Below are positions 42,500 to 52,700 of a stretch of 64,000 bases of DNA, piece after piece. Below the pieces are notes generated by a model. It was not told the DNA's origin, searched no databases, and saw nothing but the letters and a program-made list of their open reading frames with translations. Position 1 is the stretch's first letter, and each line of letters starts with the position of its first letter. The stretch comes from Botrimarina hoheduenensis (GTDB lineage Bacteria > Planctomycetota > Planctomycetia > Pirellulales > Lacipirellulaceae), in contig NZ_SJPH01000001.1 in assembly GCF_007859815.1 (NCBI RefSeq), positions 919,398 to 983,397 on the forward strand, written 5' to 3'. Position numbers and translations under genes: made by a program.

Positions 42500-44830
42500 C
42501 TAGTCTTCCAGCGATTCGTGGATTCTCGCTAGCTCGTCCGCTGGGATCTTGATGACCTTCCGATCGTAGGTCATCAGGCCATTGATCTCTCCCTCGACGT
42601 CGGTCGTTTGGGTATAGACGCCCGCGGCGATGCCTTTCGAGCGGAGCTCGGCCAGCCGATTGATCGAGTCGACGAAGCGACGCTTGTACTCCGCCCGGTC
42701 TTTCGGGAGACCCCCATAACCCCAATTGCGGCCACTGTTGACCCATAAGTGGTCTTTGACGGCGTACCCGTGGCCCCCGAACTCACCGACGACTTTGACG
42801 AAATCGCCGTAGCGCCGCTTGTCGAAGGGAAACTTGGGTGCCGGGTAGGAGTGGAAATCGACGACATCGCCAACCGGCCAGAAATTGCCGCCGCTGGCGA
42901 TGTTCACCAAACGACTCGGGTCCCGCGCGACGGTCCACTCGCCGACCTCGGTGGTGCGGTGCTGGCCCCAGGCTTCGTTGAAGGGAACCCAGACGACGAT
43001 CGACGGATGGTTCTCGAGCGTATCGACCATCGACTCGAACTCGTCCATGAACTGCTGGTGCTGGTCGTCTGGCCAGTCGGCGTCTTTGGGGTCGGGCTTG
43101 AGGAAGGTCCAAGAGGGACTGGCCCCGCCGCTGACTTGGTCCTGCCACACGAGCATCCCCAGACGGTCACAGTGGTAGTAGTAACGGCGTGGCTCGACCT
43201 TGATGTGCTTGCGGATCATGTTGAAGCCCGCCTCTTTCAGGAAACGGATGTCGTAAAGCATCGCCTCGTCCGAGGGCGGGGTTAGCAGGCCATCGGGCCA
43301 CCATCCCTGATCCAGCGGCCCCCAGTGGAAAATCTCTTCGCCGTTGAGCGTGAACCGCAGGTGGCCTTCGTCATCGCGCTGTTTGCCGACCGTTCGGATG
43401 CCGGCGTAAGACTTAACGCGGTCGAGAACCTCACCATTGTCGCCGGATAGGACGATCTCCAACGTATAGAGGTGTGGCGACGAGGGGGACCAGAGTTTCG
43501 CGTCCGGGACCACCAGCGTGAGCTTGCTGCCGTCGTTCGCGACGTTTGCGACCTTTTTGTCGCCATCGAACACCGTCACTTCAACGCGACTCGGCTTCTT
43601 GCCACCTGCGGCGTCAACGACGCAGCGGATCTCTCCCTTCGCAGCGTCGGTCGATAAGTGCAGGTCTTCCACGTAGGTCGCGCCGGTATCCTCGAGCCAA
43701 ACCGTCTGCCAGATGCCCGATACTTGGGTGTACCAGATCCCTTCGGGCTGCTTCACTTGCTTGCCGCGGAGCTGCCACGCTTCGGTGTCGTCCTCGATCC
43801 GGACGACGAGTTCGTTCTCTCCGTCCTGCAGTGCCTCGGTGACGTCAAATGAGAACGGGGTGTTACCCCCCTGGTGGGTTCCAACGGAGACGCCGTTGAC
43901 GAAAGCCTCGCAGCGGTAGTCGACGGCCTCGAAGTTGAGCAGCGTTCGGCTCGCTTCCTTTTGGGCGTGACGGAAGGCTCGGCGGTACCAGAGTGCCTCG
44001 TCCTTGAAGAGCAGTCTCTGTACGCCGCCGAGCTTTGACTCCAATGCAAACGGCACGAGCAGCTTGCCGTCCCAAGCTTCGGGCTTCTCGGCGTCTCGCG
44101 AAGTGACGGCATAGTCCCAATGGCCGTTGAGGTTGATCCAGTTGTCGCGTTCGAGCTGCGGACGCGGGTACTCGGTCCACGCATTCTCGGCCGTCACCTT
44201 TTCGCCCCACTCGGTGATGAGCTCGGATTCAAACGGCTTCTTGTCGCCGCTCGGCCGCGGAAGCTTGGGCACTGAATCAGCGCTGACAAGATGCGCATCA
44301 ATGAACTGTCCCCGGCTGGACTGCTGGCAATGAACGGCCAGCGTATTGGTGCCCTTTCGCAACGCGGCGGCGGCTTTCGCGTCGAGTCGAATCAATTGGT
44401 AGTCGGTCGTGTAACCTTCGAGCTCGGCGATGAGTTGACCGTTCAGGTAGACCTGGGCCTCGTCGTCGTGGTGAATCAGCAGGACCGGGTTCTTGACGCC
44501 GGATTCGAGTTGATACGCCTTACGCATCCAGATGTCGTCGCTGTACCAAGTCGTTCCGACGCGTGCCCCGGGCGTACTCGGGTTGCCCAATCCGGCGTCG
44601 GCTTCCTTCCAAGACGAGTCATCGAAGGACTGCCCGAACCATTCGGATTGCGGCTCCTCCGTCACGTAGCGCCAATGATCAACTAATTCGACCGCGTCTG
44701 CGTGCGATGGAACCATCAGCACGCAGATCGCAGCCCAAGCAGCTGTGGAATGGCGATTTATGGCACGGACAAGCACTGCCGCGTTAACAACCAGGGGGCT
44801 AAACCACCGTGGGGTCCGTCTGAAATTCAT
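42500..44830 (-). CDS. Secreted glycoside hydrolase family 2 protein
   Basis: About 776 residues from MNFRRTPRWFSPLVVN (ATG at 44830; a GTG at 44839 adds MPA). A hydrophobic N-terminal segment (AAWAAICVLMVPSHADA) acts as signal. A jelly-roll carbohydrate-binding-like domain follows (WYSDDIWMRKAYQLESG), then the GH2 sugar-binding domain (RPQLERDNWINLNGHWDYAV, LWYRRAF), the immunoglobulin-like domain and the TIM barrel. The catalytic acid/base is the Glu of VWVPFNEAWGQH; the likely nucleophile is the Glu of KVVGEFGGHG. It is a beta-galactosidase/beta-glucuronidase-type enzyme of unknown substrate. Its upstream region is short (about 50 bp) and ends at transposase unit 4. Confidence 0.88.
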   Translation of the reverse strand: MNFRRTPRWFSPLVVNAAVLVRAINRHSTAAWAAICVLMVPSHADAVELVDHWRYVTEEPQSEWFGQSFDDSSWKEADAGLGNPSTPGARVGTTWYSDDIWMRKAYQLESGVKNPVLLIHHDDEAQVYLNGQLIAELEGYTTDYQLIRLDAKAAAALRKGTNTLAVHCQQSSRGQFIDAHLVSADSVPKLPRPSGDKKPFESELITEWGEKVTAENAWTEYPRPQLERDNWINLNGHWDYAVTSRDAEKPEAWDGKLLVPFALESKLGGVQRLLFKDEALWYRRAFRHAQKEASRTLLNFEAVDYRCEAFVNGVSVGTHQGGNTPFSFDVTEALQDGENELVVRIEDDTEAWQLRGKQVKQPEGIWYTQVSGIWQTVWLEDTGATYVEDLHLSTDAAKGEIRCVVDAAGGKKPSRVEVTVFDGDKKVANVANDGSKLTLVVPDAKLWSPSSPHLYTLEIVLSGDNGEVLDRVKSYAGIRTVGKQRDDEGHLRFTLNGEEIFHWGPLDQGWWPDGLLTPPSDEAMLYDIRFLKEAGFNMIRKHIKVEPRRYYYHCDRLGMLVWQDQVSGGASPSWTFLKPDPKDADWPDDQHQQFMDEFESMVDTLENHPSIVVWVPFNEAWGQHRTTEVGEWTVARDPSRLVNIASGGNFWPVGDVVDFHSYPAPKFPFDKRRYGDFVKVVGEFGGHGYAVKDHLWVNSGRNWGYGGLPKDRAEYKRRFVDSINRLAELRSKGIAAGVYTQTTDVEGEINGLMTYDRKVIKIPADELARIHESLED

Positions 44831-44888
44831 CGCAGGCACTTCTAAGTAGTTTGATTCACAAGGTGTAAGATCTGGCGAGCGGCGTCCC

Positions 44889-44906
44889 GTTCAACAAGGT
44901 TGTCAC
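44889..44906. repeat. Left terminal inverted repeat, unit 4
   Basis: GTTCAACAAGGTTGTCAC is identical to the left repeat of unit 2 and inverted relative to the right repeat at 46159-46176; the preceding CGTCCC is also shared with unit 2. Confidence 0.8.
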
Positions 44907-45059
44907 TCAAAATCGACCGGTGATTGTCGGTCGATATTGTTCCCGAAGCCGTGATCGAAGGTAACCGATCGTCACGAATCATGCACGGCTCCGCAGCGGC
45001 GCATGGCTGGAAAGCGTGAAGGCACGCAACGTCTCGATAGTCGTTGTCTCTTCAACCCG

Positions 45060-46127
45060 TCAGGCCGCTTCGCGTTCGTAGTGCTTCAACACGCCGCCAA
45101 GCCACTGACGACATACGATCTCTTCGCCTTCCTCTGGCGGATCATCGACCTCGGGCCAGACTCCGAGCAGCGGCTTGTTCTCCTTCCGCTGGTGAGGACG
45201 GCAGGCGTGATAATAATCGCAATAGGAAGAGACAAGATGGTCGAAGTGACCGAGGCCGAAGACGATGAAACGGTTCAGGCACTCAGCCCGAATCGAGCCG
45301 ATCCAGCGCTCGACGAAGGCGTTCTGATTCGGCGCTCGTGGCGCTGTGGGTTCAACCGAAGCGCCGTTGTCGGCAAAGACCAGATCGAATCGTTTGGAGT
45401 ACTTGAAGTCGCGGTCTCGGATGAGGTAGCGGACCGGCAGCTCCATCCCACGGGCCTGCTCGAGCATCGACTCCGCTTGCTCCGTTACCCACTTGTCGTC
45501 GGCCTTGAGCGTCGCGGGCGAGCAGATCACCAGCCGCGAGTTGACGTGCAAGAACGCCAGCACGTAGGCCTGTCGCAATCCGGTGCTTGTCATCACCAAC
45601 TTCGAGAAAAAATCGCACTGCCAGAGGGTCTCGGCGTGGATCTTGATGAAGTCGTCCCAGGTGCCGGGGCCTCGCTGCGGGCCCGGGTGGATGCCCTCCT
45701 CCTTGAGGATCTTTCTTACGGTCGTTCTACCTACGCACTGGATACGGAGCTTCTTTAGTTCTCCGACGATTCTACCGTAGCCCCAGCCCGTCTCTTTGGC
45801 CAAGCGGACGACGATTTCTCGGACCGACTCCGGGGTTCCTTTACGCCCCATCTTCTTGATCGGCTTCTTGCCGTTTCTTACTTCTCTCTGCCACCTCTGG
45901 TAAGTTCTTGGGCTGACGATGGTGATGACTTCGAGAACTCCTCTTCCTATGGCCCCTCCCAGCTTCAGTAGCCGCTCTCGCTCGTCGTTGTCGAGGAAGA
46001 TGCGATTCTTGGGAATCCGCTTGCGGAGCATCTCGTTCTCCGCTTTGAGAAACTCGATCTGTTTGCGGAGCTGGTCTTCGGTAGAACCGGCCAAGAGGAA
46101 CAGTAGCGGCGAGAAGAAGCTCGACAT
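45060..46127 (-). CDS. DDE integrase-core transposase, copy 4
   Basis: 355 residues from MSSFFSPLLFLLAGSTEDQL (ATG at 46127, 32 bp inside the right inverted repeat). It has a coiled segment (LRKQIEFLKAENEMLRKRI), two helix-turn-helix-like regions and a complete catalytic core: WQCDFFSKLV, IRDRDFKY and NQNAFVERWIGSIRAE. The N-terminal third resembles copy 1 and the catalytic part resembles copies 2 and 3. Because its start codon lies just inside the repeat, it defines the proper start of the longer-reading copies. Confidence 0.9.
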   Translation of the reverse strand: MSSFFSPLLFLLAGSTEDQLRKQIEFLKAENEMLRKRIPKNRIFLDNDERERLLKLGGAIGRGVLEVITIVSPRTYQRWQREVRNGKKPIKKMGRKGTPESVREIVVRLAKETGWGYGRIVGELKKLRIQCVGRTTVRKILKEEGIHPGPQRGPGTWDDFIKIHAETLWQCDFFSKLVMTSTGLRQAYVLAFLHVNSRLVICSPATLKADDKWVTEQAESMLEQARGMELPVRYLIRDRDFKYSKRFDLVFADNGASVEPTAPRAPNQNAFVERWIGSIRAECLNRFIVFGLGHFDHLVSSYCDYYHACRPHQRKENKPLLGVWPEVDDPPEEGEEIVCRQWLGGVLKHYEREAA

Positions 46128-46158
46128 CGTGAGCGCCTTTCAGAGCGAGAAAAGCAGG

Positions 46159-46176
46159 GTGACAACCTTCGCGCAC
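46159..46176. repeat. Right terminal inverted repeat, unit 4
   Basis: GTGACAACCTTCGCGCAC; inner 11 bp identical to the other copies, outer part diverged. Confidence 0.75.
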
Positions 46177-46362
46177 CCCAGGTGCCCGTCTGATTCTCTG
46201 CGCTCAGAAGTGGGCCGCAAGCGACTACGGGTTTTGAATGCAAGAGTTGCAATAGTCGCTATTCGATGACAACCGTTGCTACGACTTGCAAGCGAATTCG
46301 CTCCGTAGTAGATTCCGTTTCAGCCTACTAACGAAGAGTTTTCAGCGCGCGGGGTTCGGTCT

Positions 46363-46383
46363 CTCATAACCTCGAGGTCGTCG
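46363..46383 (+). repeat. 21-bp tRNA-Met-like direct repeat, copy 4
   Basis: Identical to copies 1-3, same orientation, 186 bp from the inverted repeat. The stop codon of the next gene lies 46 bp to the right. Confidence 0.85.
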
Positions 46384-46429
46384 GTGTCTGGTGAAAGTAT
46401 TCGCAATAGCAAGCAACGGAAGTCGTCGG

Positions 46430-49132
46430 TCAGACGCAGCGCCGTTCCGCGTGACCGCGCGGCGGTCTCCCCAGGCGTCGTCGAAGAGACCGGCCAACCG
46501 CCGCGATTAACAGCAGCACTGCGGTATTTGGCTCGGGCACGGCGCGGCTCGCCGCAGCTTCGCTGACGGGACCGGGAGCCACCTGACCGTAGTTGCTGCG
46601 CCAAGCAAAGTAGTCGATGAGATCGACCACTCCATCGAAATTGCTGTCGGCCGGCAGCCCAAGGCCGGCCTGACCCTGCGTGTCGCGCCAGACCGTGTAG
46701 TCGGCGGCGTCGACAACGCCGTCAGCATTGTAATCTCCCGCGAGCGCCGGGACCACGGCCAGCGTAAGCGCTGTCGGCTCGTAGAATAGACGCCAATCGA
46801 GCCGCGTGCTGATCGTCGGGAACACGGTGTTCGTCAGCAGATTAGCAAAGCCAACCACCGGAATGAAACCGGCGCGGACGATTGCGAACGTGTCGCTCAG
46901 ACTGGGAGGAAAGCCGCCCAACGAGGCGATGTCGAGCGAGCCGTTGAAGTCGGCCGTGCCGGCCACGTTCAGCTCATCGTACTGACCGCCTGCTGTACCG
47001 CCAATATCGATGGCGAGCACGCCACCGGCGAGTTGCGTATAGCCGAGCGTCACGTCGGTGGTCCCAATGGTATTGCCGCCCGGGGCCAATGTCCCGCCGG
47101 AGTTGATTAGCTCGCCATCGAAGGTGTCCACCTGGAGCGTGCCGCCCGTGAAATTAAGACCAAAGCCAAAACCACCGGGAGTCGGCGGCGCAAACTGCTC
47201 GATGGTCTGGGCGGACAACACGCCATCCGTCAGATCGACCGTGGCCTGTCCCCAGACCTGAAGCGTGCCGCCGACATCGAGCCGCGCGTTGTTGACCATC
47301 GCAAGAGTGCCGACTCCGCCAGTAGCGCCAGGCAGGCAGCAGCCGGCCGACGGCGTCGGCGCGCTGCCGACCGTGACCGTGTCAACCGTCCAATGCGCAT
47401 TGTCCAGCACCAGCCGCCCTTCGGAAGTTGGCCGAGGCGCGATGGCGCCGGCAACCGAGCTCACCGAGCCGTTGGCGATGGTCAGCATCGGCTGACCGTA
47501 GTAGGGGCCAACCGCGACGTCCAAAGCCAGATCCAGTTGATTGCCGGCCAGGTCGAGCTCCACATCCCCCTGGCGAGCGCTCAGCGACTGATAAGCGTAC
47601 GCCCCCGTGGGCTGGGGTGGAAAGAAAACGCCGTTCGTCACGCCGCTCAGGTCCGTGGCGCGACTGAAGACCAGGTGTTCGCTGGGCTGCGGCGCTCCGC
47701 CGCTTGCGGTCTGCCACCTCAATGGATCGTCGAACAAGCCGCCCGCGGCGTCGTTCCACCGCGCTTCGTTCGGCAGCGGAACGATGAGCTCCGATATCTG
47801 CGTTGACCAGCGATCGACGGAACTGACGTACTCCTGGCTCGTCCAGAAGATGCTGGGATCCGCCGGATCGACGGTTGTCGAGCTGTAGTCTCCCCAGCGG
47901 TTGCGGTTCAGGGAGTCTAGTCGCAGATAGTCGTCGACACCCGCCCGCAGCAACATGGGTTGATCGAAGGTCGTCAGTCCGCCGACTGTTCTGCCGACCA
48001 TTGCGTAGCTGCTGGCGAACTCGGTTGCGCTCGTCCCGGTTACGCCGATTACCACGTCGCCGAACTCGTTGACCGCGATCGATGGGAACGTCAGGGATCG
48101 CGAAGCGGGGTCCACGATGATCTGGCTCTCCAGCACGGCGTTTGTCGCGGCGTCCACACGCACATACCGCACCGACGCCAGTCCGCCATTGTCGACGGAC
48201 TGCACGCCATAAAGTTGCCCGTTGTGTAGCACCGTGTTTGCGCTGAAGCGACCGTCGTTGGCTTCGATATTCTGCTTGGGGCCCGGCTGGTCGACGGTGG
48301 GCGGGGCCGCTAGGCCGGGCACGCCAACCACGCCGACGTTCGTCACCGACGGCGCGCCGGGCGAAACGACCTCCGCGCGATACAACTCGCCCGTGCCAAA
48401 ATCGTGCATCAGCACCGGAAGGCTAGTGTTGAGAGCTAGCAGGTTGCTCGCGTCCACAGCAAGCTGCGGCGACAGGGCGTTGGTCCCCGACGGCCGCGGC
48501 ACGTCTTGGAGTTGCTGCAAGCCCACGATGCTGGGTGTCGATTGGAGCAGGCCAAACTTCGGCAACACGAGGAACGACATCCTCGTCTGCGGCGCCGTGA
48601 GCGGAGACATGTTCGCCGACAGGAACACGGCTTCGGGGTTGTAGCCGATCATCGGAAAATCGGCCCAGTTGCTGTCGTCGGCGTCGGAATCGATTTTGAA
48701 ACCGGTCCACGGCTGCGTCGGATCGGACGAGTTAGAGACCGCGAACAGGAAATTGTTAGCGCCGCCCCCGTTGTCCACGGCCACCGCATACCAGCGCCGC
48801 GCGTGCGGGTCATAAACCACCCGCGGGTCGAAGGCGCCGCTGCCGCCGGTCGGCGTCTGCCCGGCGTTGTTCCAAAACTGGTTTAGCGTGCTGGTCTGCA
48901 CCCGCACGCCATCGCTCTTGCGATAGACGCTGAAGCGTCCGTTGATTAGTTCGACGAAGTGATCCACCCCCGCGGCGCCCATCGTGTCGGGCGTGCGGAA
49001 ATTGCTATCGACCAGAAACGTGCTCCCGGTGAAGTTCTGACCGATCGCCACGGGATAGAGCTGCGCGAACGCGGCGGCTGGCCAGGTCAGCAAGACGCAC
49101 AACGTAGCGAGGACGCACTGTCGGCGAGACAT
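46430..49132 (-). CDS. Exported protein with dockerin-like and PEP-CTERM-like C-terminus
   Basis: About 900 residues. The start is taken as MSRRQCVLATLCVLLTWPAA (ATG at 49132) because GGGAGG lies 7 bases upstream; an ATG at 49147 overlaps that site. Signal peptide, then a ~400-residue propeller-like domain (FDPRVVYDPHARRWYAVAVD, WADFPMIGYNPEAVFLSANM, NRWGDYSSTTVDPADPSIFW). A beta-helix or autotransporter-style stretch of 'GGTL' repeats follows. Next is a dockerin-type EF-hand pair ([19 protein letters not shown] and DSNFDGVVDLIDYFAWRSN). It ends VPEPNTAVLLLIAAVGRSLR plus an Arg-rich tail, a PEP-CTERM-like sorting signal. It is likely exported and surface-attached. Confidence 0.82.
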   Translation of the reverse strand: MSRRQCVLATLCVLLTWPAAAFAQLYPVAIGQNFTGSTFLVDSNFRTPDTMGAAGVDHFVELINGRFSVYRKSDGVRVQTSTLNQFWNNAGQTPTGGSGAFDPRVVYDPHARRWYAVAVDNGGGANNFLFAVSNSSDPTQPWTGFKIDSDADDSNWADFPMIGYNPEAVFLSANMSPLTAPQTRMSFLVLPKFGLLQSTPSIVGLQQLQDVPRPSGTNALSPQLAVDASNLLALNTSLPVLMHDFGTGELYRAEVVSPGAPSVTNVGVVGVPGLAAPPTVDQPGPKQNIEANDGRFSANTVLHNGQLYGVQSVDNGGLASVRYVRVDAATNAVLESQIIVDPASRSLTFPSIAVNEFGDVVIGVTGTSATEFASSYAMVGRTVGGLTTFDQPMLLRAGVDDYLRLDSLNRNRWGDYSSTTVDPADPSIFWTSQEYVSSVDRWSTQISELIVPLPNEARWNDAAGGLFDDPLRWQTASGGAPQPSEHLVFSRATDLSGVTNGVFFPPQPTGAYAYQSLSARQGDVELDLAGNQLDLALDVAVGPYYGQPMLTIANGSVSSVAGAIAPRPTSEGRLVLDNAHWTVDTVTVGSAPTPSAGCCLPGATGGVGTLAMVNNARLDVGGTLQVWGQATVDLTDGVLSAQTIEQFAPPTPGGFGFGLNFTGGTLQVDTFDGELINSGGTLAPGGNTIGTTDVTLGYTQLAGGVLAIDIGGTAGGQYDELNVAGTADFNGSLDIASLGGFPPSLSDTFAIVRAGFIPVVGFANLLTNTVFPTISTRLDWRLFYEPTALTLAVVPALAGDYNADGVVDAADYTVWRDTQGQAGLGLPADSNFDGVVDLIDYFAWRSNYGQVAPGPVSEAAASRAVPEPNTAVLLLIAAVGRSLRRRLGRPPRGHAERRCV

Positions 49133-49209
49133 GCGACGACCTCCCAAGAAGACCGTCCCGATCCGCCGCTGCCGACCAGAACCTACGCGTGTCGACGGGC
49201 GAGGGACTG

Positions 49210-49220
49210 ACGGCGTTATA
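49210..49220 (-). promoter_or_regulatory. Possible -10 box of the 49132 gene
   Basis: On the complement strand TTATAACG lies about 80 bases before the start codon. No convincing -35 hexamer at 16-18 bp was found. Confidence 0.25.
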
Positions 49221-49494
49221 ACCGATGGAGCGTGCGATTAAAATCAAATTCCAGCAAGGATTTCGCGCGAAGTGGCCCACGACGCCCTGTCCTTGACGCC
49301 ATCGCTAGCTCGTCACTATTCGTAGTCCTTATCAAGGTTAACGGCTGAAGAACCTCTGGTGATGAAATACTGACGCGTTAGTCGCCTCGCAGCTCTAATC
49401 ACGGAGGATCTTCAAGAATCGAAGCGGCTTTGCCAGCAGGGCAGGGCGGCTGGACTGACGACGGATTCGAGGCGAGACTTTCGGCCGGAGCGTG

Positions 49495-49539
49495 TCAGGC
49501 CGCCATACGTTCGTAGTGCTTGAGCACGCCGCCGAGCCA
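49495..49539 (-). pseudogene. Remnant of a fifth transposase copy, last 14 codons
   Basis: The complement strand reads WLGGVLKHYERMAA and stop, the same C-terminal tail as copies 2-4 (WLGGVLKHYER). Everything upstream of the Trp codon is replaced by unrelated sequence. It shows a further unit of this family once stood here and was deleted, leaving its 3' end. Confidence 0.8.
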
Positions 49540-49778
49540 GCAAGGTACAAAACTCAGCCGACACGAAACACCACGCGTTTTAGACAAATTCGAGTGCTCG
49601 GTCGAGCACTCTCGGCCGAGATCTTCGGTCGTGGCCGAGGTAAGTAAGGTGGTTTAGCAAGCGGATAGGGAGTCGAGACGGAGGGAACGCGGCAGCCGTG
49701 GCAGGTCGCCTTTGTGAGGGCGGTGGGCTAGTAAAACCGACGGTGCAACCTGACGATCGACTACCTCGGCGCAGAGAA

Positions 49779-52700
49779 TTATGTCTCGCTACCCCAATCC
49801 GACAGCGCACGATCGAAGGTAAGCCCTCGCAAAGTCGAATAGGCGCCATCCGCGGACGATTCTTCCGTCTTGCGCTGACGCTTGGTCGGTGATTGCGGAT
49901 CATCGACCGAGGCGTCAAGTATTGCCATCGCTGACCAGTCGTTCTGAATCAGAAGGAGATTTCTGTTGAAGGCCGAGGTCGATGTCTTCTTGCTTTGGGC
50001 CGTAAGTTGCGAACGTATTATTGGGGTAATCGAACCCTCTGCGTGGACATCTTGCGCGATCGCGAACGCGAGGTCAGCGATCGAATCACCTGAGATGAGC
50101 GACGCGGTCAGCGTGTCGCCGAAGTCGGAAAACACAAGGTCATCGACGGGACTGCCGGAAGTCGTCGAATCGTAGATGAGGGTGTCGGAGTCACCGTCGT
50201 CAACAACCGTTAAGGGGCTCAGTGAGAAGGGTCCCCCGATGGAGCCGGTGCCAACGCCCGCGGCGATCAGGGCCTGGCGGAACGCGCGGTCACGTGTCGT
50301 CGAAGCCCAAACGTCACGGATTTCGAGCCAGGCCGAGAGGTGGGTTGAATCGACACCAACGTTGTCGTAGGCGGTTACTCCGGAGACGACGATATCTTCT
50401 TCGTTGTCGTCGGCGTTGATCGTGTCGGCGTCGTCGCCACCGATTAACACGTCGCGCCCGGGACCACCGAGGAACAGCCGCTGGAGCCCGATGTCGAGCC
50501 CTACGCCGTCGGCCCCGGTACCACCGTGGAGGATGTCGTCGCCGGCGCCCCCTTCGAGCCAGTCATTGCCCCCTTGCCCAATCAAGAAGTCGTTCCCATC
50601 CCCGCCAAAGATCTTGTCCCCGGCGGCGCCACCGACAAGGAGGTTGTCTTTCACATTGCCGGTCAGGACATTGCGAACCGTAAGGCTGCCGATGATGTTC
50701 TCGAACTCGATGTCACTCGAAATGTCGATCGGTAAGGTGATGGTAAGCGCCGAGATGTCGATGGTATCGACGCCGCCCGCGGTTGCCTGACCTGCGGAGA
50801 CAATTCCGTTGAATTCGGTGAGTGTCACCCCAGTAAAGCCGGGCGTCAGCACGTAGCGGTCGTCGCCGGGGCCGCCGTACAAATCGTCGGAGTCATTGCC
50901 GCCGGCGAGTACGTCGGCGCCGCGTCCCCCGTACAAGGTGTCGTTACCGCCGAGCCCCGAGAGGTTATTGCCGAGTTGGTCGCCGACGATCACGTCTGCT
51001 TGGTTGCTGCCAATGACATCGCGAAAGCGAACAATCGACGAGGCCCCGGTCGCCGTGTGGGGGCCTATCGCCGGCGTGACGAGCGGGTCGTCGCTGAGGT
51101 TTACCTGGATGCCTACGGTATATGCCGAGTAATCGAGCGTGTTTCTGCCGCCGCCTCCGTCGAGGGTCGCCCCCGCCGGGAGTGTGGCCACCCCTACAAA
51201 GTTGACGAGGTCGTCGTCGCTTCCCGACAGCACATTCTCGAAGGCGTTGGCCGCGGTGAGCACGTTGCCGGTCGAAGGGAACGTCACGGAGAGCGCCCCG
51301 GTCGCCACGTTGAAGACCAGGTTGGTCGTCACCTGGCTGAGGTCGAGTGTGTCGGATTCCAAGGGGGGGCCGGTGTCGGCGACCGAGTCGCTGCCGTCGC
51401 CATCGCGGACGACGACCGTGTCGTCGCCGTTGCCGCCGTCGAGGTTCAGGTCGTCGCCGTGGCCGCCGATCAAGAGATCGTCACCATCGCCCCCCAGGAA
51501 CCCTGTGGCGCCGTCGTCGCCGTCGCCACCCAGCAAGGTGTCGTTCCCGCCACGTCCGTCGAGCAAGGGGTCGTCGCCGAGGCCGCCGTCGAGGACGTTC
51601 GCACCCCCATCGCCGGTGAGCGAGTCACCCCCCTGGCCGCCGGTGACGTTCTCGAACTCCGCGACGCCGCCGGGCGCCCCGGTCGCTGCGCCCGTCGTCA
51701 GGTTGACGGTGACGCCGGTCGTGTAAGCCGAGTAGCCGAGCAGGTCGATGCCCGGGCCCGCCTCGATTCGGCCCCCGGGGGGGAGCGTTGCACCGTCGGC
51801 GAACCGGAAAACATCGTCGGCCTGCCCGCCAAGGATGAGTTCGAAGTCGCTCCCGGCATGTGTCACCGTGTTCGGACCGGACGTGACGACGAGGCTGCCG
51901 ACGAGGGCGTCGAGTGACGTAGTAACCGCGGAGAAGTCGACCGTATCGAAACCACCGGAGTCGGCGATCGTCGCGTCCCCCCAGTTGTCGTGGAACACAA
52001 TGCGGTCGTCGTCGGCGCCCCCGTCGGCCAGGTCGGCGACCCCAGGGCCGACGTGGAGGATGTCGTTGCCGGCGCCGCCGCGGACATCGTCACTGCCGTC
52101 GAGTGCGGTGAGGACATTGTTAGCGGCGTTGCCGAACAGCAGGTCATCGTGCAAAGTGCCGACGACGTTCTCAAGGTTCATCTCCTCGCCAGCCACGGCG
52201 ACCGAGACCTGCCGCCCCCCGCCGCCGGCGTGCAGGGCAATCTGGTTGGCGGGGAGCGCCCCCGACAGGTCGACCGTCACCCCCACGTCGAGCGTCGAGA
52301 AATCGAGGGTGTCGGTCCCCGACAGGGGGCCGGCGCCCTCGTTGATGGTGTCCAGTTCGGGCAGCGCGGTCGTCACGGGGCCGAACAGGTACGTGTCGTC
52401 GCCGTCGCCGCCGGCGAGCGTGTCGTCGCCCGCGCCGCCGACAAGCAAGTCACCCGAAACGCCGCCGGTGAGGGTGTCGTTCCCTCCCAACCCGACAAGC
52501 GTGACGGGGCCCGAGAATGCCGCCGCGGTGATCGTATTGTTCGAAGCCCCGCCGGTGAGGGCGCCGCGCTCGATGCTCGCGAGCGTATCGACCCCCTGGC
52601 CGGTGAGCAACGTGTTGGTGAGCACCTGGTTCGTGTTGACCGTTTGGCGGACCTCGTCGGTCCCCTCGCCGCCGTGGATAAAGTCGTCATCCACACCGCC

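Larger units (their letters stand above)
44889..46383 (-). mobile_element. Transposase unit 4 with both inverted repeats and tRNA-Met-like end
   Basis: Bounded by GTTCAACAAGGTTGTCAC (44889-44906) and GTGACAACCTTCGCGCAC (46159-46176), 1288 bp. It continues with a 186-bp leader to the 21-bp core at 46363-46383. Of the four units this one and unit 2 are structurally complete. The bases between the left repeat and the transposase stop contain CGTCACGAATCATGC, nearly as in unit 2. Confidence 0.78.
49148..49778. other. Long non-coding interval with IS remnant
   Basis: 631 bp with no supported gene. It contains the upstream region of the exported protein (49148-49260), an old transposase tail (49495-49539) and the region after the giant gene's stop codon. 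No intact inverted repeat was seen. Confidence 0.55.

Noticed and set aside
2600-46383. A tyrosine or serine recombinase that would act on the tRNA-like repeats
   Set aside because: No R-H-R-Y or serine-recombinase pattern was seen in any frame in the window; only DDE-type transposases are present.
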